The position numbers and the translations under genes are program-made. Under the pieces are notes generated by a model that had not been told where the DNA came from, did not search any database, and saw only the letters and a program-made list of their open reading frames with translations. From Orientallactaga sibirica (Eukaryota; Chordata; Mammalia; Rodentia; Dipodidae): a DNA stretch of 64,000 bases. Below, piece after piece: positions 10,076 to 21,774 of the stretch (its first letter is position 1; the number at the start of each line of letters is the position of its first letter). The stretch is from NCBI GenBank assembly GCA_036365145.1, contig JAEOAD010000048.1:13998501-14062500 (forward strand), written 5' to 3'.

Positions 10076-11913
10076 CATATCAGTCTTCTTATATCGTCTA
10101 GAGCGATTGGGTTTAATCTGGAGACTCACAGCTATCCAGGTACATGTTTCCCACAGCACTTAGAAGCAAACCCTCACCGGTATAGACACGCATCAAAGCT
10201 TCAGTGTCAGAGAAGGGGACTGGAAAGTGGGAGGCTCAGAACTGAGCAGGAGGAGCACTATGGACAGAAGAAAACGGCCCAAGGCACAAGGACTATAAAT
10301 ATTTCAAAGGGCAGGCTCTGCTGCCAGCCAGAGCTGCTTCAACACAGAAAGGATCTCCAAGGGAATGTTGAATCCACGCTGATCCTGTACAAGCCCGTCC
10401 TTCAGAATGAGACAAGCTGGCAACTATGCGCCGATGCTAGATCTATCCATGGTGCTGAGCTGTGCTGTGTTAGAAATGCAGGCTGATGAGCCTCAGCGCT
10501 CCCATCAGTGGCTGTCAGGAGGGGCAGCAGCAGCTCACGTCTGATCAAAAAGCACAGAACTTTTAGGAGCAAATCCAGTTAACTCATCTGTTCTCTGATC
10601 AGCAGCCTAAGTATTTCAAAACTTGAATTAAAGCAGGGGCTGCATTTGCTAAGGAAAATACTCAGAAAATCATGCCGTGATGGCATAAAACGACTTTCCC
10701 ATTTGAGTAACTTCAAAAGCACAATTCGACTCTCATTAAGGCTGTTACGACAATGGACTCATTTCCTCCCACACTCAGAGCTAGTGGGCCTCAACGCTCC
10801 CTTCACTTAAGTAGGAAAGGAGACCACTGCCAGCTCAAGGTGGCAGACAGGACACAGGTCTGCTACCTAATCAAAGATGGTTTAAAATGAGAGCAATTCA
10901 ATTGTAAATGGCAAAATTAAACCTTGTAGCCAATATTTACTGAGTGCCTTCTAGTAAGCACTTCCTATGTTAAAACCTCAAATAACAAAAAGGAGAGAGA
11001 CTGGTACTTACGGAGGCAGGTATTCCAACCGTTTCTGGAGCACAGGACACAGATGAGGCCCCTGACTGCTGAGCAGAGGAGGAGTACAGCTGCAGCACTG
11101 AGCAGTGTGTCGCAGTGTTGCAAGCAGATCCTGACCTTCAGCCAGGGTGGCAGGGGACCAGAGTCGCAGGCCCAAGGACAGGGAGAAAGATGTGTGCTGA
11201 GAGGGAAAAAGTGGTCCTCTCACAGGCCCCCCTTGAGAAATGGGGCATGCCAAGTACCCAGGTATTTTACTGACTTCTAAGCCCACCCCAGCCAAGCCCC
11301 AGAGTTGAAGAAAAAGACACCCAAGAAATCGGAACAAATAAACTCCAAGTTCATCCAATGAAGCCATCATCACGAGGGATCACAAAGCATTGGAGAAAAT
11401 CTTCCTGCAGCAAGCAAGCAAACAACAAAGAGAAATACTGCCCCGGAGAATAGGAAGAGAATCCAAGCAACGGCAGACATCTTTCAAAAATACATCATTA
11501 ATACGAGATAACAACTGCAGCCATGAAAAGAAAGAATTAAATGCTATAAAGAGCAATGAAAAAAAAAAAAGGATAGTATTCTTAAAAATAAAAAGTACCA
11601 AAATAAAAATTCAACACCGTGGTTAGGAAATAAATCAAGTTAAAGTTGTTTAAAATGTAGGAAGAAAATATAAGGTAGGAGAAATCATGGAAGTACAAAG
11701 TTTTGGCATAGGCCACAACCAAGTAACAAAAATTCCAGGAAGACAGAGAGGAAAAAAAAAATAAAACAAAAAGGTAAAAATCAACAGGAAAGAACACAGC
11801 AAGATTGTCTATAGCAGAACAGACCCAGGCCATCAGTTTAATAAGTACTTAGCAGAGTAACTCTTTCCTCTTCTTTTCTGATAACATGCCTGTCAACATG
11901 TGCACTCCCATGT

Positions 11914-11958
<45 letters not shown>

Positions 11959-12049
11959 CTTGAAAACACTGAGAAGAAAGAATTCTAAGCTTTCAGAGAG
12001 GAAAAAAAAATCAGGTCACCTACAAATTTTATTATCTTCATTTCTGGAC
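10076..12049. other. Mostly unannotated intron with (CA)n
   Basis: No gene recognised. 10925-11030 has a weak MIR-like segment ('atttactgagtgccttcta'). 11380-11830 is A-rich. A perfect (CA)n run of about 19 units lies at 11918-11955. Frames at 11053-11280 and 11008-11373 overlap on opposite strands and resemble nothing known. Confidence 0.5.
11918..11955. repeat. (CA)n microsatellite
   Basis: About 19 uninterrupted CA dinucleotides. Confidence 0.95.
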
Positions 12050-12364
12050 AAAATAACTGACCAAAAACGTCTGTTTCAGGGAGACACGGTTTATTTCAGC
12101 TTATAGGTTGTGCTCCATCATGGTGGGGAAGACATGGTGGCAGGAGCTTGAGGCAGCTGGTCACATTCAGTCACAGTGAGGAAGCAGAGAGTGACAGACG
12201 CTGCTGCTCAGCCAGTCATCTCCTTCTTATACGGTCCACAGAATGATGCCTTCTGCAATTAAGGTGAGTCTTCCCACTTGAATTAACCTAATCTAGATAA
12301 TCCCTACAGGCAAGCACAGAGAATAACCCAATCTCCACAATTCCTCTAACAGCCATCACAGACT
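12050..12364 (-). mobile_element. MaLR LTR (MTD/MTE-like)
   Basis: Antisense MTD-type features: 'ggtttatttcagcttat', 'ctccatcatggtggggaagac', 'ctgctgctcagccagtcatc', 'taatctagataatccct'. Close cousin of the LTR at 41568. Confidence 0.75.
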
Positions 12365-12417
12365 GGTATCGATATTTCTCTTAAACAACAATGGGAATCT
12401 ACTAATTTCTTTCTTCT

Positions 12418-12604
12418 TTTAGTTTTACTTCTTTATTTATTTGAGGGAGAGAGAATGAGCACATCAGGGCCTCCAGCCACTGCAAATGAACTCCAGATGC
12501 ATGCACCACCTTGTGCATCTGCCTTATGTGGGTCAGCGGGAATCAAACCTCAGTCCTCTGGCTTTGTGGACAAGTGCCTTAACTGCTAAGCCATCTCTCT
12601 AGCT
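12418..12604 (-). mobile_element. B2/Dip-type SINE, short form
   Basis: Antisense copy from TTATTTATTTGAGGGAGAG to 'taagccatctctctagct'. Box B complement is degraded (GGAATCAAACC). Confidence 0.85.
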
Positions 12605-12649
12605 GAGAACTATTTTTAACCTATTTTTAATGACTTTTCATCTCGTCAG

Positions 12650-12918
12650 TTTTGGAGGTGGAGCCTTCCTGGAAGAGGTGTGTTGTTCAGGGCAGATTTA
12701 AAGGTGTTCTAGCCAGCTTCTGCTTGCAAGAGTTAGGCTCCCTCTCCTGCTGCTATTGTCCACCTGCAGTGGCAAGGTGATGTCCAGCCTCTGCTCATGC
12801 CGTGCTTTCCCCTGCCATCATGGAACTTCCCCTTGAGACTATAAACCAAAATAAAAACTTTCCTCCCATCAGCTGCTTTTGGTTGGGTGCTCTGACCCAG
12901 TGACAAGAAGGTCACCAA
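12650..12918 (+). mobile_element. MaLR LTR, 3' part
   Basis: 'tgatgtccagcctctgctcatgcc', 'ccctgccatcatggaacttcc' and 'cagctgcttttggttgggtg' parallel the LTRs at 34402 and 45602. Confidence 0.65.
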
Positions 12919-12935
12919 ACACAAGTGATCAACAA

Positions 12936-13296
12936 TTACGAATTAACTATGAAAGTGATGCTTCTCTGTGTCATTAGAAGAACACTATGCCTGGGAGGTA
13001 CCTGGAGTCACTGAAACTGGCTTTCTTGGGCTGTTAAAGAAATTTATGCTTTGACATGTTTCTCCAGGACGTTAATAGTCATGGTCAGTTATAATGAATG
13101 TAAGCACAAACAGGACAGCTTTGTGGCTCGATGGACAGTGAAAATATAGCCATGACCAATGTATACATTTATGTATGGAAAGTGGGGAACAATGAGATAT
13201 GTTATAGGAAAAACACAAGAAAAAATATTCAATGGTTCTGTTGCAGATTCCAAGTTAAATCACAAGGTCATCTCTTATCATTAAGATGCCAAAGAA
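12936..13296. other. No recognised gene or repeat
   Basis: AT-rich intron, only short frames. Confidence 0.55.
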
Positions 13297-13385
13297 AGGG
13301 CTGACAATATAGCTCAGTGGTAGTAGCAGGCTTGCCCAGGATGTGAAAAGCCCTACGTTTAAACCCAATACTGACAAAATAAAGG
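13297..13385 (+). mobile_element. ID-type SINE
   Basis: ID/tRNA-Ala-like head: 'ggctgacaatatagctcagtgg', 'gcaggcttgcccagg', decayed box B 'acgtttaaacccaata', A-rich end. Confidence 0.65.
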
Positions 13386-13559
13386 ATGCTAAAAGAATTG
13401 TAATTAGCCATCTGCTTCCCCCCCGCCCCACCTCAGTGATCCACTCACTTGTCTATTTAGAAGCGTTTTTGACTGATGTAACACTCACTGGTGATGTCAT
13501 AGTGAAATGGCACTTGGATGATGCCAGTAAGTTGCTCTTTTTCTTCACCTAGGAATGAA

Positions 13560-14790
13560 CATCTTGCCTGTCCCATTTTTTTAATTTATTTCTCTTCCTT
13601 TGCCTTAGAAGAATCAATGTTCTACTTGTATCCCAAGATGCATCCTGCGTGCAGCCAAAATTCTTTCACTCATCTCTCTTGTCCTTCACCATCATCTTGG
13701 GTACTTTGTCTAACACTTACCACCACCACACTTGGCACCAAGTTCTCTGCCCAGGCTTCTCGCTCTCCCTCTCTCTCTTTCCTGTTTCAGATGATTTCCA
13801 ATATCTTCTGCCACACTCTAAAAATGCAAGCCAGCCCAACTTCCCCCTCCAGCTAGCACCCCTGGCTCTTTTCTGCATCTGTACATATTTAGAAACAGCA
13901 GGCTATTCTCACTGCTTCCACTTCCTCACTTTTCATTCACTTCTCAACCTACTGATATGTGACTTCCACCCCCATGTTTTTACTAAAATTGCTCCTTGAA
14001 AACTAGGTCACCAACTGCTGCTTAATTTCCAGTCTCAACAGCCTCTTTGCAATTCTACTTGCCCTGTGTCGTGTGAAACAGTTTTGACCACGTCTTCCTA
14101 CTTTGGAAACTTGCTTTATCTTAGATCCACACACTATATTCTCCTGGTGTTTCCTTGTTTTGTCCCCACCCCCAGTCCCTGCTCCCCCAGTGCTCTGTCT
14201 TTTGCTGCAGTTACTTCACACAGGTCAGTGTAAAGCTCCCTTCCTGTCCTTTTCCTTATTCTTCCTGTCCCCTCTTTCCTCCAATCTGCTTACCCATTCC
14301 CTTGCTTCAGATTTCTCTGCAGCAACAATTACTCCTTTTAGGGAGTATCTACCGAAATGTCCCCAAGGAACCTCAAACTCTGAATGTGTCAAATGCTCCA
14401 ATGCACCAAAAGGCCCCCCAGTGTCCCTACTGTGTAACTGGTCCATATAACAGATTCTAATCATTCCAACCAGTGGCCTTTCTCTTTCCACCTTTATGTT
14501 TTCTCAACCAGAGAAAACACCTGCTTATACTTCTAAATTCAGCACAAGTCACCTTGTTTGGACAATTTTCTGGAGCTCCTCTGCCCAAGCTATGTTGACT
14601 AGCCTTCCTCAGGTACATCTGAACAGGTCTCTAGCAATTACTCATCTGTTTGAATAGCAATTATTGACCCACCTCTCTATACCCAACCAAGCCATGGACT
14701 AAATATTTAATCTGTGTATCCTGAGCATAACATAACAGGTTCTCAGAAAATTTCCAAATGAACATAACATTGAATGAAGGAACACAGGAA
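13560..14790 (+). mobile_element. L2-like LINE remnant (CR1 clade)
   Basis: Long CT-rich plus-strand block. Scattered nucleotide matches to the L2 reverse transcriptase region ('ggtcaccaact...', 'gaaacagttttgaccac', 'cacacactatattctcctgg') and an L2/MIR-like 3' end ('aacataacattgaatgaagga'). The overlapping frames of 100-116 codons are decayed LINE coding or chance. Confidence 0.45.
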
Positions 14791-15375
14791 TCAATCTGGC
14801 CACCTAACAGGTGGACGACTCTCTAAAACAGTAATCATTCAGCAAACTATACAATCCACAGAGTGGCTGACTTGAAAGAGCTGCCTGCTTTTTGCACTAT
14901 CACTGCAGAGTTGAGTGGCTTCAGCTAGGCTTAGAAAAATCATACCATCTTTGCTGTCTAGCGTTTCATTGGCCCACCCCAGTCTAAAACACTTAGGATC
15001 TTGTCACTTCTTGACAACGATGAAAAAAAAACAATAACTACTACTGCTAAGCTGCCATAATTACCATCGACTCGACAGACATTGAGCTCTTAGGAGCCAC
15101 TGTTTTCACAGACTGTCCACTGCAGTGGCATGAGAGATAATAAATACAATAAATAAAAGCAAAATAAGATTATGCCAGAACAGTGATGAGGGTAATGAAA
15201 GAAATACCCCGTGTAATGGGTCGGAAAGCACCTGGCTGAGAAGCAGACAGCCTAGACAGCCTAGCAAGGGTGGTGCAGGCAGTCTGTCCCCATGGGACAC
15301 AGACATGTATGTTGAATCCTAAAGGAGGAGACAGAGCCTACTGTGCAGAGGGTTGGTAGAAGTGTGTTGTGTTCT
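14791..15375. other. No recognised gene or repeat
   Basis: Mixed-composition intron with an A-run near 15021. Nothing else supported. Confidence 0.55.
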
Positions 15376-15390
15376 AAAAGGCATGGTGAG

Positions 15391-15536
15391 GGCTGGAGAG
15401 ATGGCTTAGCGGTTAAGGCACTAGCCTGCAAAGCCAAAAGACCCAGGTTCAATTCCTCAGGACCCACATAAGCCAGATACCCAAGGGGTGCATGTGTCTG
15501 GAGTTCATTTGCAGTGGCTGGAGGCCCTGGCACACC

Positions 15537-15571
<35 letters not shown>

Positions 15572-15611
15572 TTTCTCTCTAACATATAAATAAATTTTTA
15601 AAAAATAAGAT
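15391..15611 (+). mobile_element. B2/Dip-type SINE, first of two at one site
   Basis: Short form with (CT)n tail. Flanks AAAAGGCATGGTGAG (15376-15390) and AAAAGGCATAGTGAG (15612-15626) are a 15-bp duplication. Confidence 0.9.
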
Positions 15612-15626
15612 AAAAGGCATAGTGAG

Positions 15627-15800
15627 CCGGCATGGTGGGGCACACCTTTACTCCCAGCACTGAGGAGGCAGAGGTAGGAGGATCACTGTGAGTTCGAGGC
15701 CACCCTGAGACTCCATAGTGAATTCCAGGTCAGCCTGGGCTCCAGCAAGACTCTACCTTGAAAATCAAAAATACATAAATAAAAAGTAAAATAAAAAAAT
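15627..15800 (+). mobile_element. B1 SINE, second of two at one site
   Basis: B1 starting at GCCGGCATGG-type 5' end. A third flank copy AAAAAGCATGGCGAG lies at 15801-15815, so it entered the same site as the neighbouring SINE. Confidence 0.9.
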
Positions 15801-15815
15801 AAAAAGCATGGCGAG

Positions 15816-16345
15816 TATAAAGGGTCTCACGTCAGAAAGGCTGAGGCATGGCTGGAGGCCATAGCGTGCTATGCATAATGCGGAGAGGAAATGAGGTTTC
15901 AATAGGCTCCAGGCAGAAAGCAGGCGATCTAGCTCTGGAGGCCTGGAGGTCTGGTGACGGGTTTTGATTGTAGACTGACTCCTGAATTCAGGTACTACGC
16001 TGAGAACTTCCACTCCACCCTCTCAACAACCAAATACTTTAGGTTCCATCATGATGGTCATCGTTAGAGAAGAATGCAGAATCAGTACATAATAAGCAGG
16101 GAATGTGTGTGAGACTCAGCGTGAGGACTGAGCATCCCTGGGCTCCCCCGGCGTCTACAGTGTGAGCCTTCCACTCAAGTTATGTGTTCACAAAAACAGC
16201 ATGTGGCATTATAAAAGTATAGCAAATGCAAAAAAAAAAAAAAAAAAAACTGTATGAAGAGTATCATCTCAGGCTTCCATTTTGAGATTAGATTCCTTGC
16301 CGACAACTACCATGATCTACCTCATCACCTTTTCAAAATAGGTGA
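15816..16345. other. No recognised gene; poly(A) run
   Basis: Unannotated intron with an uninterrupted run of about 20 As near 16230-16249. Confidence 0.55.
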
Positions 16346-16488
16346 CTGGAGCCTTTAATCCCAGCACTCGGGAGGCAGAGGTAAAGAGGATTGTCATGAG
16401 TTCAAGGCCACCTTGAGACTACATAGTTAATTCCAAGTCAGCCTGGACTAGAGTGAAAAGCTGCCTCGAAAAACCAAAAAAAAAAAAA
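16346..16488 (+). mobile_element. B1 SINE, 5' truncated
   Basis: Begins within the B1 body ('agcctttaatcccagcactcg') and ends in an A-run. Flanking AGGTGA copies near 16340 and 16488. Confidence 0.8.
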
Positions 16489-16489
16489 A

Positions 16490-17339
16490 GGTGATTATTA
16501 CATTTCTCAATATAAAACCCTACAAGTTTACAATTCCCTACCACCACCAAATCAAAACTATTCAAACTTTTCTTGGCCCTTCAATCTCTCAATTGTCTTG
16601 CCTCAGTGTACCCATTTGGCTTTGTTTCAATGAGCTCCAACACCACACCCCACTTCCACCCATAAAACTGGACCGTTTCCCATGAAGCTACAAACTGCCG
16701 TGTCTCTGTCCTGTTCTTCCTCCATGGGCTTCCCATTTTACTATGTCTACTCTGCGAGCCCCATCCTGACCCAGCTCCTTCCCACATGTGCCAATCCAGT
16801 TGCACCCTTCACAATACCCCCCTTTAAGAACACTTTCCCTGGACACTCATGGTGCTTTGAACAGAGCCAGTACCAGTGCCAGTGCCAGGAGGAGGTTTCG
16901 GAAGGAACCCATGCATTCCCAGGCCTCATGTTTTCCATCACTGAGCTGGAGTACGATCTAAAAAGGCAAAGAGAGCACTGCTGCTGCCTGGAGAAGGCCA
17001 GCCAAAGGATTTCCTCCCAACAGCCTCACAGCCACTAAATGCAGTACCTTGAGGTGAGGCTTTTTATGCCAATCAGAAGATTCAGTTATCATTTGCTTCG
17101 GTCCCAAAACAGCCAAAGTCACAGAAGCGAAAATAACATTTTCATTTTAGAATTCTCATCCAGAATCACTGAACATATGCTTACATTTTGCTAAATTTCT
17201 ACCATGATCATGACTGTGGGTGGCGCTTGCTCAAATTATTCCAGTTACACGTACTTGCTCTTCAAAAGATGTCAATAATTTCATTGTCTATTTTAAAACT
17301 TGGTAGGGTTCCCCCTGTTTAAAAAAAAAAAGTCACCAG
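16490..17339. other. No recognised gene or repeat
   Basis: CT-rich left half (16500-16860) may be a very old LINE scrap. The 118-codon plus frame (16682-17038) resembles no known protein. Short (CCAGTG)n-like stutter at 16867-16888. Confidence 0.45.
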
Positions 17340-17487
17340 GGGCTGGAGAGATGGCTTAGTTGTTAAGACATTTGCCTGCAAAGCCAAAGGAACCTGGTTC
17401 AAATCTTCAGGACCCATGTAAGCCAGATGCACAAGGGGGCACATGCATATGGAGTTCATTTGCAGTAGCTGGAGGCCCTGGCATGCC

Positions 17488-17523
<36 letters not shown>

Positions 17524-17562
17524 CTTTCTCTCTCTCAAATAAATAAATACAATACATTTTTT
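17340..17562 (+). mobile_element. B2/Dip-type SINE, short form
   Basis: Flanked by AAAAAGTCACCAG on both sides (about 17327-17339 and 17565-17577). CT tail of 13 repeats. Confidence 0.9.
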
Positions 17563-17577
17563 TTAAAAAGTCACCAG

Positions 17578-18139
17578 AAGAAAGTTTGCACAGAATGTCA
17601 GACTCCAAAATAAAATTTATTTGAAGAAGCAGAATTCATCACGAAAGTTGTATATATCATGAGAGAAAGTATCTCAACGAATCTGACTGATAACTCTGTA
17701 TCTGGTGACAGTACTGGTCATTTATAGAATGACAATTATCTATTCTCTAAAACTCTTGACACCTCAACAGTTGCTTTCAAAAAATATTATATCTTTCTTG
17801 AATTGGTTAATACAAGGGCACTATGCTTTCAGAATAAAGGCCTTCATTTCAATGGCATTGGCCATCTATGCAAATTATATTTTGCCACACTGCACAGGTT
17901 GACAAGTTGTGCATACGCTAGACCACTAGATGCTTTTTCTGAAATAAGAAAACAAAACACATCTTGAGTAGGTACCTGAAAAATTAGTGAAGAGTAATAG
18001 CAAATTGTGTCTTATTCAATCTTAGGCTAAAACACATTTTCTGCCAACCTAAGGGGGCATATCACCCTGTTGTGTTCTGAGCACTCAAACAATGCCTTGA
18101 GTTTCACATTTAGGCCTAATGACAGTAATACCTTAGTTT
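17578..18139. other. No recognised gene or repeat
   Basis: AT-rich intron, nothing recognised. Confidence 0.55.
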
Positions 18140-18500
18140 TTAAAAAATCTTACTTTATAAAAATGTATATTAGGTTATACTCTTTTATCCCCTTACCCCA
18201 GGCCTCATTACCCTGGGGACCCCCTCTTCAGTGATGTTATGGCATTCACTAGGGAGCACAAAAGCCTGAGTCAGTCACCTTGGGGTAGCAGGGCACTGCC
18301 GGGGAAGGGCAGAGACTGTGTCTCAGGGTATTCCTACCCACTCTGTGGCTCTTACAGTCTTTCCATCCCTTCTTCCACAAAATGTTTCCTGAGCCATGGC
18401 AGGCCTGTTGGCAGTCTGAATTAGTGCTGAGCTCTCTGTACCCTCTGGATTTCTGTTTTGATAGGTTTTGATCGATCACCATGTCCGTCACCCCTGGAGC
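18140..18500 (-). mobile_element. LINE-1 3' UTR (rodent, antisense)
   Basis: 'cccactctgtggctcttacagtct', 'cttccacaaaatgtttcctgagcc' parallel the longer antisense L1 3' UTR at 48975-49650. Confidence 0.6.
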
Positions 18501-19299
18501 TGGCTAAGCCAAGCTGCTCTGGCTCTTGGTTGGAGAATCTGTTTTATCTTACAGATGGTAAAGAAAACAAAGGAGAACCAACATCCATGAAGAAGACAAG
18601 AAGACAGTTGACTGCCCAGCGCAATACTTGCCACCTCTACTGCATCTGCCAGGGCCCAGAAGCAACTGCAGAGGACGAGGCAACATGAACGCTTCTCTTG
18701 CTGCTAGTCTGTTTTAAGCATCACTGTGGAGCCAGAAAGAGTCGGATTAGAAAAATCAGAAATGGTGTAAGAAGTATGGAAACACTTGGATTCATGTCTG
18801 TGTCATATAATCCTATCAAGGTCTGTAAGACTTAAGGGTCTTGGAGCTCATATTAATTTATAACACAAACCATGTGAGGGAGTCTGCATTAGGAGATGGC
18901 ACGGATCTGCTGTGTGTCCACTATCAGACTACTATACACACCTAGTGATGCCCACATCACTGACAGTGAAGCAGAAACACCAGAGTCATAGCTCAGAGGC
19001 CTATTAAGAGACTTAAGAGGCTTCCTACCTACATGGGAACAAGAAGGAATGCACATATCAAACCAGTTAGCAGATTTCAGAAGATGAGAACTCGTGATCG
19101 TCACTGCACTGAACCATGTTCAGTCACGGGGTGAAACATCAATGTTGCTTCCAACACGATGCTGCGCAAAGCCTCGTGTGACCTTGAGAAACAGGGATGA
19201 GGGGGCCACAGTATGAGCTACAGAGACCCCCCCGGCCTGCTGAGCGTGGCTAGCAGGTAAACAGACTCCACAACTATGTTCAGACACATTGTAAAGATA
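18501..19299. other. No recognised gene or repeat
   Basis: Mixed-composition intron; short frames only. Confidence 0.5.
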
Positions 19300-19302
19300 T
19301 CT

Positions 19303-19356
<54 letters not shown>

Positions 19357-19399
19357 GCGCGTACATATTCATGTGTATAGAGGCCAGAAGTTAATGTTG
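19300..19399 (-). mobile_element. B4 SINE, piece 1, with (TG)n
   Basis: A (TG)25 run (19302-19352) followed by 'gaggccagaagttaatgttgg', the usual 3' surroundings of an antisense B4/RSINE1. Continues at 19776. Confidence 0.65.
19302..19352. repeat. (TG)n microsatellite
   Basis: About 25 uninterrupted TG units. Confidence 0.95.
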
Positions 19400-19404
19400 G
19401 TTGA

Positions 19405-19770
19405 TGTAGAAGACAGTTTCAGGTCCGCTGAGACGAACTTCCAGACCAGACACACTTATGGAGGAAGGGATTTATTGAAGCTTACAGATCCAGGGGAAGT
19501 TCCATCATGACAGAAGAAGCTGGCCTGCTCTTACAGGGCCAGGCAAGAGAGAGAAAAAACCAAAGCCAAAAGCCAAAAGCCACACAGCACAGCATACCTC
19601 AGGAACACCAGCTAGGCACACTTTGCAAATCTTTAGATTGAAATCTCAAACCCACCACCATACCTTGAGATCCACCCAGTGACATTGACTCCAGCCAGGT
19701 GCTGCAGATGCAAACTACAAACTAATAAAACACTGAATATATTGGGGGGCCATCTATTCAAACTACCACA
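19405..19770 (-). mobile_element. MaLR LTR inserted in B4
   Basis: A 366-bp block with TG...CA ends (TGTAGAAG...ACCACA) and an exact 5-bp duplication GTTGA at 19400-19404 and 19771-19775. On the minus strand it reads like an ORR1-type LTR, with AATAAA near the 3' part. Closely matched by 53033-53391. Confidence 0.85.
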
Positions 19771-19775
19771 GTTGA

Positions 19776-19941
19776 CATGCTCAAAATTACTCTCCATCTT
19801 ATCTTCCGAGACAGGGTCTCTCACTGAACCTGCAGCTCACAGATTTGGCTAGACTACCTGGGTAGACAATCTAGGGATCCTCCTGTCTCCTCCTCCAAAG
19901 TAAGGGGATCACAGGTTCATGCTGCTGCACCTGGATTTTTT
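19776..19941 (-). mobile_element. B4 SINE, piece 2
   Basis: 'gagacagggtctctcactgaacctg' through 'gatcctcctgtctcctcc' is the B1-like half of an antisense B4. Confidence 0.8.
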
Positions 19942-20205
19942 AAAAAATTATTTTTATTTTTATTTTTGGAGAGAGACACAGAGAGAGACAGACAGAGAGG
20001 GAGAGGGAGACAGATAGAGATGGGCGCGCCAGCAGTCTCTCAGCTGCTGTGAATGAAATCCAGATGTGTGCACCTCCATGTGGGCAAGTGTGGCATTGCG
20101 CCCTTGCGTCACTTTGCATCTGGCTAAACGTGGGACCTGGAGATTGGAACCAGGTTGTTAGGCTTAGCAGGCAGGCGCCTTAACTGCTAAGCCATCTCTC
20201 CAGCT
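19942..20205 (-). mobile_element. B2/Dip-type SINE, long form, inserted in B4
   Basis: Flanked by exact CTGGATTTTTT at 19931-19941 and 20206-20216. Long-form segment 'gcattgcgcccttgcgtcact' present. Confidence 0.9.
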
Positions 20206-20216
20206 CTGGATTTTTT

Positions 20217-20297
20217 TTTTTAAGTGGAGAGATCTAAGCTCAGGTTTTCATGTTTGTGTGAAAAGCACTACACCAACTGAGCCATCTCTTCAGCCCC
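20217..20297 (-). mobile_element. B4 SINE, piece 3 (tRNA-like head)
   Basis: 'agctcaggttttcatg...gcactacaccaactgagccatctcttcagccc' is the ID-like head of B4 in antisense. Confidence 0.85.
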
Positions 20298-20919
20298 CTA
20301 AATACTTTATTCAAACAAAGACAACAAAAATAAGCATCAAGCAAATAATCTGGATCTAAACACATAAAAATGTAAACATAAGAAATGGAAGGTTTTTGTT
20401 TTTTTAATTAGCTACAAGGAACACTATCAAATGCTATTAGTCTTTTCATGATTATGGAAGAGACAACCTACCCATTAACCGACATAAATAGTTATAAAAA
20501 CCAATCAAAACACCTACAATAATATTTTTGGAAATTACCCAGCAGCCCATGAAGGGGTGTGATGGTTCACAACAAAGAAAAGCAGCATTAAAGCCCCCAT
20601 CCTTGTTCCCTCTCACTGTTGAGAGGCAGCTTCCCCACCGCAGAGTAGAAAGAAGAGAGTCAGACATAAGCTGCTCTTCATGGTAAACTGGAGACACAAA
20701 GATCAAAGCTTGGGGAAGCCAAGTTGGCTAGAGTGTGTGAGGCAGTGGAGTCACAATGTTCTGGAAGTCTACATTAGGTTCCCCTTAATCCTTACGATGA
20801 ATACAAATCCATATGCATGCAGGAAGTGGAAAACCTCAAGACTGATCAGAAGCAACCTGTGAGAAAAGACCAGTGACTAGGCAGCTGACAAAAACAAAAT
20901 AATTGTCAGAAGTCATAAA
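20298..20919. other. No recognised gene or repeat
   Basis: Unannotated intron; short frames only. Confidence 0.5.
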
Positions 20920-21290
20920 AGCTTGAAATCGTTTTACTTCCACACAACAAAAATGGAGAGAACTTGTTGAATGCACTGTCACTCAACAGAGACACTAGAA
21001 ATCAACCCTGGAATGCAGATTCTTTTACAAATACTCTAAAAGAACTTTAAGCAAGCATTAGAAGAATTAAACTAACACAAAAGGAACTAAAGTGCCTGCC
21101 ATCAGACAAGGCGAGCTTTCCACTGTCTGATATGAAGCAAAACTACAGGCAAGAAGAAGCCAAAAAATGTGTCCCATAAATAAGAGAAAGCCTGCTAATA
21201 GAAACAGACTAAAAAGGGTCAGAGATGATGGGATTAACAGAAAAATATCTCAAAAGTGGATGACTCACCAAGCTAATATCATCTTTACAG
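20920..21290 (+). mobile_element. LINE-1 (L1M-like) 5'/ORF1-region remnant
   Basis: 'gtcccataaataagagaaa', 'aatagaaacagact', 'agagatgatgggattaacag' match the conserved L1M block upstream of and in ORF1. Confidence 0.6.
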
Positions 21291-21350
21291 AGCCTCCATG
21301 ACTTACGAAGCTGACATCCCTACAGAGCCTCCGTGACTTACAAAGCTGAC
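21288..21350. repeat. Two-copy tandem duplication (~35 bp unit)
   Basis: 'acagagcctccatgacttac' with 'gaagctgacat' is followed directly by a second copy carrying three differences. Confidence 0.85.
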
Positions 21351-21531
21351 ATTTATATGGTTATAATGAAGACAGAAATAAAAATTACAAAGAAATAACA
21401 AATGATTCCACAATTCATAATTGTAAATCCACTTGTCATGGAAACATGATGAACACAAAACAGCATAAAGAAAATAAAGAAAGCCAGTTAAGGTATAAGA
21501 TAAACTAGTGAAAACCAAGGTAAAACAAAGA

Positions 21532-21673
21532 GCCGGGCGTGGCGGCACATGCCTTTAATCCCAGCACTCCAGAGGGAGAAGTCCGAGAATCACTCTGAGT
21601 TTGAGACCCTGAGATACATAGTGAATTCCAGGTCAGCCTGGACTAGAGTAAGACCCTCCCTCAAAAAACAAAC
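21532..21673 (+). mobile_element. B1 SINE
   Basis: GCCGGGCGTGGCGG start, internal deletion around 'gagaccctgagata', CAAA tail. Confidence 0.85.
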
Positions 21674-21774
21674 AGACTAAGAGTAAAGCAGATATCTTTT
21701 CCCAAAACCACATATGCCAAAGGCAGAGAAATAAAATCTTCCAAGTGTTGGAAGCAAAATTGCCCATCTAAATT

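Noticed and set aside
9728..10159. 143-codon minus-strand frame
   Set aside because: More than half is a long-form SINE body; the remainder is flanking intron.
13649..14460. Overlapping CT-rich frames of 100-116 codons
   Set aside because: They sit in an L2-like LINE remnant and show no intact reverse transcriptase motif.
16682..17038. Possible Mtus2 downstream exon
   Set aside because: It is on the wrong strand, and no minus-strand segment below 22860 encodes the expected next part of Mtus2.
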